From positions 1 to 64,000 of the forward strand of contig CAKRDZ010000010.1 of assembly GCA_934316845.1 (NCBI GenBank): 64,000 nt of DNA. Reading direction: 5' to 3'. Below, piece after piece: positions 9,206 through 16,649 of the stretch (the first letter of the stretch is position 1; each line of letters begins with the position of its first letter). The position numbers were made by a program, and so were the translations under genes. The notes beneath the pieces are model-generated. The model saw only the letters and a list, made by a program, of their open reading frames with translations, ran no database searches and was not told where the DNA came from. Origin of the DNA: an uncultured Eubacterium sp. (GTDB lineage Bacteria > Bacillota > Clostridia > Lachnospirales > Lachnospiraceae).

Positions 9206-9414
9206 ATATGATTTACCTTTACCTGATGTCCTTCCAGTTCGATCACATCTCCCGGACGAACTTTCCGTCCACGCCGAAGTTCCACTTCACCATTTACCGA
9301 TACGATTCCATCTTCAATCATAAACTTGGCATCGACTCCGGAACCGGCCAATCCTGCAAGTTTCAAAGCCTGCCCTAATTTTATAAAATCATCTTTTATC
9401 GTTATTTCTTCCAT
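9202..9414 (-). CDS. S4-domain RNA-binding protein (YaaA-like)
   Basis: A 70-aa stand-alone S4 domain: FIKLGQALKLAGLAGSGVDA followed by DGIVSVNGEVELRRGRKVRPGD. In Firmicutes this small gene is conserved between dnaN and recF. It is predicted to bind structured RNA, possibly rRNA; its exact role is not established. Confidence 0.92.
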   Translation of the reverse strand: MEEITIKDDFIKLGQALKLAGLAGSGVDAKFMIEDGIVSVNGEVELRRGRKVRPGDVIELEGHQVKVNHI

Positions 9415-9426
9415 AATTTATCTCCT

Positions 9427-10527
9427 TTACTCAATTAGATTTACAGGAAGAATCAGATAAATGTAAGAATTGTCATCGCGGATAAAGCATGGCGCTTTCG
9501 CATTAAACAAATACAGATTTACTTCTTCTTCGTCAATTACGCGGAGTACATCGATCAAAAACTTAGGGTCAAATGCAATCCTCAGATCTTTTCCCTCTTT
9601 TTCAATCGTAATATTTTCATCCATGGAACCGATCTTTGTCGTCATTTCCATCTTGATCTCACTGTTTTTCACATTCATAATGACCGGCTTATTTTCCGCT
9701 TCACGCAAAAGCAGCGTTGCACGGTCGATACATTCAAGAAGTTCTCTTTTATTTACCGTAACTTTTGTCTCGTAATCGTTGGTCAGCATCTGATTGATAT
9801 TATAGAAATTTCCTTCAATCAGGCGGGAAATGATAACCGTATTTTCCAATTCAAATAAAACATGGTTTTTTGTGAAATAGATATCTACATTGTCGTCCAT
9901 TCCTCCGGTCAGAATCTTGCTTACCTCGCTCAGTGTCTTTCCGGGGATGACCGCTTTCATATCATCGTAGGATTCCTTCAGCTGAATCTTGCGGATGGAC
10001 ACACGATGAAGGTCAAGGGAAGCGATCTTAAATTCATCTCCATTGATTTCAAACAATTCACCGGTCAGAATCTTATTGCTCTCATTGTTAGAAATGGAAA
10101 AAATTGTCTGTCTAATCATTTCTTTTAAAGTAAACTGCGAAACGGTGATCTTATAGTTTTTTTCTATGTTTGGAAGCATTGGAAATTCTTCATGGTTCTT
10201 TCCGGAAAGGTTGAATTTGGCCTTTCCACAGAACAAAAGAATATTTTCATTGTCATCTGCTTCAAAATAAACATCATTTTCCGGAAGTTTACGAATGATA
10301 TCGGATATCATCTTTGCATTGACAAGGATAATGCCGTCTTCTTCTACCTGGGCAGGAAAACTCGTTTCGATGCCAAGCTGCATATCGTTGGTCGTTAATT
10401 TGATCTGATCTCCGGCTGCTTTAATGACAACACATTCCAAAATAGGCATCGTCGTTTTACCGGGTACTGCTTTCAATACGATATTAACTGCTTCTGCCAT
10501 ATCCGATTTATTGCATGTGAATTTCAT
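9427..10527 (-). CDS. dnaN: DNA polymerase III beta subunit (sliding clamp)
   Basis: A 366-aa processivity clamp with the three-domain architecture of DnaN. It begins MKFTCNKSDMAEAVNIVLKA and ends with the YLILPVNLIE C-terminus that forms part of the partner-binding pocket. I place the start at 10527; the frame extends upstream to 10629, but that extension reads through the origin-unwinding elements and has no ribosome site. An AAAGGGG lies about 12 bases upstream of the chosen start. Confidence 0.96.
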   Translation of the reverse strand: MKFTCNKSDMAEAVNIVLKAVPGKTTMPILECVVIKAAGDQIKLTTNDMQLGIETSFPAQVEEDGIILVNAKMISDIIRKLPENDVYFEADDNENILLFCGKAKFNLSGKNHEEFPMLPNIEKNYKITVSQFTLKEMIRQTIFSISNNESNKILTGELFEINGDEFKIASLDLHRVSIRKIQLKESYDDMKAVIPGKTLSEVSKILTGGMDDNVDIYFTKNHVLFELENTVIISRLIEGNFYNINQMLTNDYETKVTVNKRELLECIDRATLLLREAENKPVIMNVKNSEIKMEMTTKIGSMDENITIEKEGKDLRIAFDPKFLIDVLRVIDEEEVNLYLFNAKAPCFIRDDNSYIYLILPVNLIE

Positions 10528-10560
10528 AGTTGTGAATAACCCCTTTCTGGTTGAATTGCT

Positions 10561-10619
10561 AATAAATATAATATTAATATCTAGTAATAGTAGTAATAGG
10601 TGTCGTGTAAAAGTGGAAA
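10561..10619. other. oriC: oriC basal unwinding module (DUE, DnaA-trios, GC spacer, DnaA box)
   Basis: Between dnaA and dnaN, an A/T-only stretch (10561-10580) is followed by six consecutive trinucleotides TAG TAA TAG TAG TAA TAG (10582-10599). A GC-richer spacer GTGTCGTG (10600-10607 region) and a DnaA-box-like AGTGGAAAA (10611-10619, two mismatches to TGTGGATAA) follow. The order matches the basal origin unwinding system described in Bacillus subtilis, in which DnaA-trios (3'-[G/A]A[T/A]-5') engage DnaA filaments on single-stranded DNA. Function here is inferred. Confidence 0.75.
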
Positions 10620-10778
10620 AGCAGCTCAAAGTTAAATTCTATGCTGGTTTGAGCCACTTTATAACTTTAGCATTTAACGTTTATTTTAAGTGAATGGATT
10701 GGGAAACTTAAATCTTGTTAAAAAGTTAAATTAAGTTGTCCCTGAACTATACTCAAATTATAAACAGTTAATGTAAAG

Positions 10779-10986
10779 TTATCCACAAGTTATCAAGGAT
10801 TGATTTTTTTGATCAGAATATCGATCACTTTCTTCACAGTTGGATCGGTATTTATCAACTCCTCTATTTTCGTGCATCCGTGGATAACTGTCGAATGATC
10901 GCGTCCGCCTATCTTTTCCCCGATCTCCGTTGTGGATAAGTCTGTTAATTCTTTGCATAAGTACATACAGATCTGTCGTGGATAAG
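10779..10986. other. oriC: DnaA-box group at the 3' end of dnaA
   Basis: Four 9-mers fit the DnaA box: TTATCCACA at 10779-10787, CGTGGATAA at 10879-10887, TGTGGATAA at 10931-10939 and CGTGGATAA at 10978-10986. The first is intergenic; the others lie inside the dnaA reading frame. They sit about 170 to 380 bp from the trio module and could load DnaA for origin melting. Confidence 0.65.
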
Positions 10987-12166
10987 CAATTGTCTTTTGT
11001 CTCTTCTTAGAGATAATGGCATCCGTTGAGAGTTGAAAATGTTCGGTTACGATATCAATAATGTATTCGACTGTGATCTCTCTTGCACTGTCCGGTTTGA
11101 TCATATCCTTTAATGCATTTTCTGCAAGTTCCAGTGTGATCTTCTGGTGGCTTAATGTGGAAAAGTATTGAACTTTTTTGAAGGCGCCTTCCAGTTCACG
11201 TACGCTGGAGCGTATATTAGTAGCGATGAAACGGAGTACTTCTTCATCAATACTGATATTTTCTTTTTCTTTAAAATTATTTAGAATTGCCATACTGGTT
11301 TCATAATCCGGTGGCTGAATATCAACCAAAAGTCCGGAACTGAAGCGTGTCCGATACCGGTCATCCAATTCAGGCATATCTCTCGGTGGTTTATCACTTG
11401 AGATTACGATCTGTTTATTTAACTGGAAAAGAGTCTCAAACGTATTGAAAAATTCAAGCTGCGAACTTTCCTTTCCTATAATAAACTGAATATCATCGAT
11501 CAGCAGGACATCAACACTTCGGAATTTTTTTCGAAGGTTTGTCGTCGCGGAGTTATCATGACTGATCTTATTGGAACGGATGGCTTCAATTACCTGATTG
11601 GTAAAATTTTCACTGGTAATGTAAAGAACCTTTAATTCCGGATGATTTTCAATGATATGTCTGGCAATGGAATGCATCAGGTGCGTTTTTCCAAGACCCG
11701 GATTTCCGTAAAGGAAAAGTGGATTGTATACATGCAGGGTAGGTTCTTCTGCCACATTTAATGCTGCGGCGTATGCCATCGCATTGCTCTGGCTGGTTAC
11801 AAAGGTCTCAAAAGAGTGTCCCTGACTCAGATAAGGATACTTATCGATCAATGACTGTTCTTTTTCTTCATTTAAATAGGAAGAAACACCGTCATCTTTT
11901 TTATAAACAAAGTTGATCTGGGCAATTTCTTCGCCTTCTATAATACTTTCGATTGCAACACGGATGTCAAAGTAATAGCGTTCAGTCAATGCTTTGTAGC
12001 AGTCACCCTGTTGTTTCATGTCAATCTGCAATGTCAATATATTATTTTCATAAGAAATTGCTTCCAATGGTTCAATAAAAGTTCGTATCGCCGGACCGGT
12101 AATAGAACTATTGTCCTTTAGATACGCGATAATTTCGCCCCAGCGGGATTTTATCTCATTTTCCAT
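10793..12166 (-). CDS. dnaA: Chromosomal replication initiator protein DnaA
   Basis: A 457-aa AAA+ initiator. Domain I at the N-terminus (residues 1-85) is followed by a short linker. Domain III has Walker A GNPGLGKTHLMH, Walker B VDVLLIDDIQF and the arginine-finger region LDDRYRTRFSSGL. Domain IV has the DNA-binding signature GGRDHSTVIHGC. It is transcribed leftwards away from rpmH, and the divergent dnaA/rpmH arrangement marks the origin. Confidence 0.98.
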   Translation of the reverse strand: MENEIKSRWGEIIAYLKDNSSITGPAIRTFIEPLEAISYENNILTLQIDMKQQGDCYKALTERYYFDIRVAIESIIEGEEIAQINFVYKKDDGVSSYLNEEKEQSLIDKYPYLSQGHSFETFVTSQSNAMAYAAALNVAEEPTLHVYNPLFLYGNPGLGKTHLMHSIARHIIENHPELKVLYITSENFTNQVIEAIRSNKISHDNSATTNLRKKFRSVDVLLIDDIQFIIGKESSQLEFFNTFETLFQLNKQIVISSDKPPRDMPELDDRYRTRFSSGLLVDIQPPDYETSMAILNNFKEKENISIDEEVLRFIATNIRSSVRELEGAFKKVQYFSTLSHQKITLELAENALKDMIKPDSAREITVEYIIDIVTEHFQLSTDAIISKKRQKTIAYPRQICMYLCKELTDLSTTEIGEKIGGRDHSTVIHGCTKIEELINTDPTVKKVIDILIKKINP

Positions 12167-12221
12167 AAAAAAACCTACCTAACTAAAAAAAATCAAAATA
12201 TGGGTATAAACATACAAATAT

Positions 12222-12250
12222 ATTGTACATCATAAATGGCTTTTTTTCAA
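12222..12250 (-). promoter_or_regulatory. Candidate dnaA promoter
   Basis: TTGAAA (12245-12250) and TACAAT (12222-12227) on the minus strand are 17 bp apart, about 55 bp upstream of dnaA. A near-consensus DnaA box, TTATCCACT (12336-12344), lies further upstream in the same 226-bp intergenic region. Confidence 0.6.
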
Positions 12251-12290
12251 TGAAATATTTACAAAAAAACAACTTTCTTTCATTATTTGC

Positions 12291-12319
12291 TTGACTATTC
12301 GGCAATTCAATACTATAAT
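12291..12319 (+). promoter_or_regulatory. Promoter of the rpmH operon
   Basis: TTGACT (12291-12296) and TATAAT (12314-12319) are separated by 17 bp, about 75 bp upstream of rpmH. Confidence 0.8.
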
Positions 12320-12392
12320 TAGGCTTGATACGGATTTATCCACTCATTTTTATGAGGATATAAGGTTATAGAGAGAAGGAGGTGTATCGTAT

Positions 12393-12527
12393 ATGAAGAT
12401 GACATTTCAGCCAAAAAAGAAATCTAGATCCAGAGTTCATGGTTTTCGTAAAAGAATGAGTACTTCTAATGGAAGAAAGGTTCTTTCCAGAAGAAGAGCA
12501 AAAGGAAGAAAAAAATTGTCCGCTTAA
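12393..12527 (+). CDS. rpmH: 50S ribosomal protein L34
   Basis: A 44-aa highly basic protein. It begins MKMTFQPKKKSRSRVHGFRK and ends RRRAKGRKKLSA, the invariant L34 pattern. A strong AGAAGGAGGTG ribosome site precedes it. It sits divergent to dnaA, the canonical origin landmark. Confidence 0.97.
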   Translation: MKMTFQPKKKSRSRVHGFRKRMSTSNGRKVLSRRRAKGRKKLSA

Positions 12528-12560
12528 TATGTTTTACACATAGCATGGCAGGATTGTGCA

Positions 12561-12586
12561 AAGTCACATGAATGTGTGACTTTTTC
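12561..12586 (+). terminator. Intrinsic terminator between rpmH and rnpA
   Basis: The stem AAGTCACA / TGTGACTT is followed by a T-rich run (TTTTTCTTC). It probably lowers rnpA expression relative to rpmH. Confidence 0.7.
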
Positions 12587-12644
12587 TTCTTTCTTTTCAT
12601 CGTTGTATCTATAGGATGCAGGCTTGCCTGTATCACTTGAATGT

Positions 12645-12986
12645 ATGAGGATATGGACAGTGTTTGAAAAGTTAGGAAAAAACCCGGAATTTAAAAAGGT
12701 TTACAAGTTTGGTAAATCGAAAGCAAATCGGTACCTGGTGATGATTTTGGTCGAAAGGGAAAGTGGTCCCAACCGCTATGGATTTTCTGTCAGTAAGAAA
12801 GTCGGCAATAGCGTCGTGCGTCATAGAATCACCAGGTTACTTCGCGAATCCGTTCGAACAAATGACGCAGAATTAAAGAAAAGTTATAATGTTGTTATCG
12901 TTGCCAGAAACACGGCAAAAGGTAGAAGTTATCAGGAAATCGAGAGTGCATTTCTGCACTTGTGTCGATTACATGGTTTAATGTAG
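12645..12986 (+). CDS. rnpA: Ribonuclease P protein component
   Basis: The basic protein subunit (about 113 aa) that assists the RNase P ribozyme in maturing tRNA 5' ends. Core features are FKKVYKFGKSKANRYLVMIL and GFSVSKKVGNSVVRHRITRLLRES, which holds the conserved RNR-type RNA-binding segment. The start is uncertain: ATG at 12645 is used here, TTG at 12624 is possible, and GTG at 12660 has GAGGA upstream and also fits the family length. It follows rpmH in the standard order. Confidence 0.93.
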   Translation: MRIWTVFEKLGKNPEFKKVYKFGKSKANRYLVMILVERESGPNRYGFSVSKKVGNSVVRHRITRLLRESVRTNDAELKKSYNVVIVARNTAKGRSYQEIESAFLHLCRLHGLM

Positions 12987-13043
12987 TGTGCAGTTGCACA
13001 TGCAGGTCATCAAATCCCGTTTGGTGACAAAAGGTATAATGTC

Positions 13044-13256
13044 ATGAAAAAGATTTTATTATTTTTACTACGTATTTATCAGCGATTCATTTCACCTTTA
13101 AAGCCTGCGCCAACGTGTATCTATACACCATGCTGTTCCGAATATGCCAGACAGGCAATTACAAAATATGGTGCATGCAAAGGTGGTTTTTTGGCTTTGA
13201 AACGAATTTTAAGATGTCATCCTTTTCACAAAGGTGGCTATGATCCAGTTCCGTAA
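13044..13256 (+). CDS. yidD: Membrane protein insertion efficiency factor YidD
   Basis: A 70-aa protein with an amphipathic N-terminus (KKILLFLLRIYQRFISPLKP) and the cysteine-bearing family core CIYTPCCSEYARQAI, ending CHPFHKGGYDPVP. It helps YidC-dependent insertion at the inner face of the membrane. It lies between rnpA and yidC, the standard order. A hairpin (arms GTCATCAAA 13006-13014 and TTTGGTGAC 13020-13028, one G-U pair) lies just upstream of the ribosome site and may modulate translation. Confidence 0.95.
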   Translation: MKKILLFLLRIYQRFISPLKPAPTCIYTPCCSEYARQAITKYGACKGGFLALKRILRCHPFHKGGYDPVP

Positions 13257-13288
13257 AATAGCGATATCAGTTAGTGGAGGTTAGTGAA

Positions 13289-14281
13289 TTGAGTTATTTG
13301 TATCAATTTTTAGGTTGGATATTAGAAGGGATTGACTGGGTAGTATTTCATACCCTTGGTATTCATAATGTAGGTATATGTATTATTTTATTTACATTTA
13401 TTGTATATTTGATCATGTTCCCTTTGAATGCAAAACAACAAAAATCATCTCGTTTGATGACAAAGATCAATCCGGAGATTCTTGCAATTCAGGAAAAATA
13501 CAAGGGTAAAAAAGACAATGAATCGATGATGAGACAACAGGCAGAAACGCAGGAAATATACAATAAGTATGGAGTAAGTCCATTTGGTGGATGTCTTCCA
13601 TTGATTATTTCTATGCCGATCATTTTTGCCCTTTACGGTGTGATCCGTGAGGTTACGAAGTATGCGCCAAGTCTGGAAGGAGCGACAGGATTTTTAGGTC
13701 TTGACCTTTCCCAGACACCTACACAATATGCTTCTACGACAAAATGGGCGTATATGATCCCTGTACTGGCGGTTGTATTCCAGTTTTTAAATTCTCAGAT
13801 TCTTCAGGCGAAGAGCAAGAATGAGAAAGGTAAGAAAAACAAAAATACCCAGCAGGACAGTATGCAGCAGAGTATGAAGATGATGAATTATTTCATGCCT
13901 TTGATGTCCGGATTTTTTGCATTGAGTTTTTCAATGGGTATTGGTTTATACTGGATCGCGGCTTCCATTTTTAGAATTGGACAAACTATCATTATAAACC
14001 GTCAGGTAGACAAGATTTCTTTGGATGATCTGGTTGAGAAGAATAAGGAAAAAGCTGCAAAGAAATCAAAAAAACGTAAACAGATGAATGAACAGATGGA
14101 AATGTATGCAAAGCAGAGGACAAGTTCCATTAAGACGGCTGCAGGTTATCAGAATAAAGAAACTGCGGATAAGAATGATGTGAAAAAGCCGTCCTATAAT
14201 ACTACAAATACAAATTATGAGAAGGGCAGCATCGGTTCTTATGCCCATATGCTGGATGGAGACAAGGAAAAAGATAAATAA
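13289..14281 (+). CDS. yidC: Membrane protein insertase YidC/OxaA
   Basis: A 330-aa insertase with about five membrane segments and a long Lys-rich cytoplasmic tail (KKSKKRKQMNEQMEMYAKQR). The start is TTG at 13289, preceded by GGAGG (13276-13280) 8 bases upstream; an upstream GTG at 13274 overlaps the ribosome site and is unlikely. Family motifs include FPLNAKQQKSSRLM, YNKYGVSPFGGCLPLIISMP and the C-terminal GIGLYWIAASIFRI. No lipobox is present. The arginine of the hydrophilic groove in B. subtilis SpoIIIJ (IRLVLLPL) aligns with tyrosine here (VYLIMFPL). Confidence 0.95.
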   Translation: MSYLYQFLGWILEGIDWVVFHTLGIHNVGICIILFTFIVYLIMFPLNAKQQKSSRLMTKINPEILAIQEKYKGKKDNESMMRQQAETQEIYNKYGVSPFGGCLPLIISMPIIFALYGVIREVTKYAPSLEGATGFLGLDLSQTPTQYASTTKWAYMIPVLAVVFQFLNSQILQAKSKNEKGKKNKNTQQDSMQQSMKMMNYFMPLMSGFFALSFSMGIGLYWIAASIFRIGQTIIINRQVDKISLDDLVEKNKEKAAKKSKKRKQMNEQMEMYAKQRTSSIKTAAGYQNKETADKNDVKKPSYNTTNTNYEKGSIGSYAHMLDGDKEKDK

Positions 14282-14315
14282 TGGATTGTCTTTTATGTGA
14301 TTGGAGGAATTGAAT

Positions 14316-15167
14316 ATGTCAAATTGGCAGGAATTTTCAGCAAAAACAGTAGATGAAGCTTTGACAGAAGCATTAATTAAATTAGAAACGACAAGTGATC
14401 AGATTGAATATGAAGTGTTGGAAAAAGAGAGTACCGCCTTTCTTGGATTATTTAGTAAACCGGCGCGCATTCGTGTTTGCAAGAAAGAAGATGTACAGGA
14501 TATTGTAAAAGATTTCTTAAAACGTCTTTTTGAAAATATGAATCTGAATGTTGAAATTGATATGAAATTCGATGAAGAAGAGAAGATCATCTATATTGAT
14601 CTGAAAGGTGATGAAATGGGTCTTCTGATCGGTAAGAGAGGACAGACTTTGGATTCCATCCAGTATCTTACTTCATTGGTTGCTAATAAGAACCGCGAAG
14701 AATATATCAAGATCAAAATGGATACAGAAAATTACCGTGAGCGTCGTAAAGTAACGATCGAGAATCTTGCAAAGAATATTGCGATTAAGGTTAAGAAGAC
14801 GAGACGTCCTGCGACTCTGGAACCGATGAATCCATATGAGAGACGTTTGATCCATGCAGCACTTCAGGATGATAAATATGTAGAGACTTATAGTGAAGGG
14901 GAAGAGCCTTTCCGTAAGGTTATCGTAAATGTATCAAAAGAATATGCGAGCATGCCGCCACGCCGCAACAATAATTACCGCAAGAAAAACGGTTATAACG
15001 GAAATGGCAACCGCGGTGGACGTAAACCATATAATAAGTCTTATGGTAACAAGAAGCCGTATGGTAAATCTTCTTATAACAAATCTTATAACCGTAACAA
15101 TTCTTATCGTAATCAAAGTAATTTTGGTTCCGATGAAAATACGGCTGCAGATAAAAAAGAAGATTAA
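14316..15167 (+). CDS. khpB: RNA-binding protein KhpB (Jag/EloR)
   Basis: A 283-aa protein. An N-terminal Jag domain (EFSAKTVDEALTEAL to LGLFSKPARIRV) is followed by a KH domain (LIGKRGQTLDSIQYLTSLVAN) and an R3H domain (ETYSEGEEPFRKVIV with NPYERRLIHAAL). KhpB binds RNA with KhpA and affects cell-wall growth in Firmicutes. The start has GGAGG 8 bases upstream. The last 65 residues are a low-complexity Asn/Gly/Arg/Lys/Tyr tail, which is unusual for the family and looks like a disordered RNA-binding extension. It sits after yidC as usual. Confidence 0.95.
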   Translation: MSNWQEFSAKTVDEALTEALIKLETTSDQIEYEVLEKESTAFLGLFSKPARIRVCKKEDVQDIVKDFLKRLFENMNLNVEIDMKFDEEEKIIYIDLKGDEMGLLIGKRGQTLDSIQYLTSLVANKNREEYIKIKMDTENYRERRKVTIENLAKNIAIKVKKTRRPATLEPMNPYERRLIHAALQDDKYVETYSEGEEPFRKVIVNVSKEYASMPPRRNNNYRKKNGYNGNGNRGGRKPYNKSYGNKKPYGKSSYNKSYNRNNSYRNQSNFGSDENTAADKKED

Positions 15168-15188
15168 TATTTGTGATTGTAAGAGTTG

Positions 15189-15215
15189 GGCTGAATCTCA
15201 GGATTCAGCCTTTTT
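15189..15215 (+). terminator. Intrinsic terminator after khpB
   Basis: GGCTGAAT and ATTCAGCC arms with a 6-nt loop are followed by TTTTT. It separates rpmH-khpB from mnmE. Confidence 0.88.
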
Positions 15216-15251
15216 AGCCTTATTAAAATGAAATCTAGAAAGGGATGTTTT

Positions 15252-16631
15252 ATGTTTTATGAGGATACGATTGCTGCGATTGCAACGGCATCTGTCAATG
15301 GTGGAGTAAGTATTATCCGGATAAGTGGCAGTAACGCAGTAAAAGTGGCTGATTGCTGCTTGAAGTTAAAAAATAAAACGCTGTCAGATTCAAAAAGTCA
15401 TACCATTCATTACGGTTATGTAATTGATGAGAAAGAACAAAAAATAGATGAAGTTCTTGTACTATTGATGCTTGCGCCAAATAGTTATACGAGAGAAGAT
15501 GTAGTAGAAATTCAATGTCATGGCGGAGCCTTTGTCTGTCAGACAATTCTTGATCTGATATTAAAAAAAGAGGGAGTTCGTATTGCCGAACCGGGAGAAT
15601 TTACAAAGCGTGCTTTTTTAAATGGAAGAATTGATCTGTCTCAGGCAGAAGCTGTCATGGATCTGATTGAGTCGAAGAGTAAATATGCTTTGGAAAGTTC
15701 TGTCTCTCAATTAAGCGGTATGATGAAACAAAAGATTCAGAAAATCCGTAATATATTGATGGATGATGTCGCTTATATTGAAGCTGCACTGGATGATCCG
15801 GAACATATTACTCTGGATCTGTTTGAAAAAGATTTTTTAAATCATATTACAGATTCCATTCATGAACTTCAAAAGATGAAAGATAATTATAATAACGGCA
15901 GATTGATCTATGAGGGAATCCAGACTGCTATTATCGGAAAGCCAAATGTTGGAAAATCATCTTTTTTAAATGCCATGCTTGGAATGGAACGTGCAATTGT
16001 GACAAATGTGCCCGGTACAACACGCGATACATTGGAAGAAAATGTCAGAATTGGTGATGTATTTTTACACCTGATTGATACTGCCGGGATTCGTGAAACA
16101 GAAGATGAAGTTGAAAAAATAGGAATTGAAAAAGCCAGGAAACAACTTGATCAATGCGATTTTTGCATATTAATATTAGATAGTTCGCGTGAAATAGAAG
16201 AAGAAGATGAAGTTCTTATCAAGGAAATTGAACCGAAAAACGCAGTTATTTTATATAATAAATCTGATTTGGATGATGCTTTTTCTATTGATGAAATAGA
16301 GAAGAAAACTTCAAAAAATATTATTGCATTTTCAGCGAAAACAGGAGATGGTCTGGATGAATTGCAACAATATATCACCGATCAGTTTTTCAAAAATGAA
16401 ATATCATTTAATCAGGAAGTTTATCTTTCCAATGAGAGACAAAAGCAGGCTGTGTCAGAAGCATATGAAAGTCTGCTTCGTGTCAAAGAAAGTTATGATC
16501 TTGGTGTCGGCGAAGATTTTTATACGATTGATATGATGAATGCATATGAACAATTGGGAAGTATAATTGGTGAAACAGTAGACGATGATCTGGTTGATAC
16601 TATTTTTAAAAAATTTTGTATGGGTAAATGA
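15252..16631 (+). CDS. mnmE: tRNA modification GTPase MnmE
   Basis: A 459-aa GTPase that, with MnmG, installs the (carboxymethyl)aminomethyl group on wobble U34. The N-terminal formyl-folate-binding domain begins MFYEDTIAAIATA. The G domain has GKPNVGKSSFLNAM, the GTTRDT switch, DTAGIRETEDEVEKIG and NKSD. The C-terminus is the catalytic FCMGK. The start at 15252 has AAGGG upstream; an earlier frame at 15228 lacks a ribosome site. Confidence 0.97.
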   Translation: MFYEDTIAAIATASVNGGVSIIRISGSNAVKVADCCLKLKNKTLSDSKSHTIHYGYVIDEKEQKIDEVLVLLMLAPNSYTREDVVEIQCHGGAFVCQTILDLILKKEGVRIAEPGEFTKRAFLNGRIDLSQAEAVMDLIESKSKYALESSVSQLSGMMKQKIQKIRNILMDDVAYIEAALDDPEHITLDLFEKDFLNHITDSIHELQKMKDNYNNGRLIYEGIQTAIIGKPNVGKSSFLNAMLGMERAIVTNVPGTTRDTLEENVRIGDVFLHLIDTAGIRETEDEVEKIGIEKARKQLDQCDFCILILDSSREIEEEDEVLIKEIEPKNAVILYNKSDLDDAFSIDEIEKKTSKNIIAFSAKTGDGLDELQQYITDQFFKNEISFNQEVYLSNERQKQAVSEAYESLLRVKESYDLGVGEDFYTIDMMNAYEQLGSIIGETVDDDLVDTIFKKFCMGK

Positions 16632-16649
16632 GAAAGGTTTGATGATATA

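Noticed and set aside
10528..10629. Extended N-terminus of DnaN
   Set aside because: The extra residues read through the origin-unwinding elements and lack homology; the normal MKFTCNK start at 10527 fits the family.
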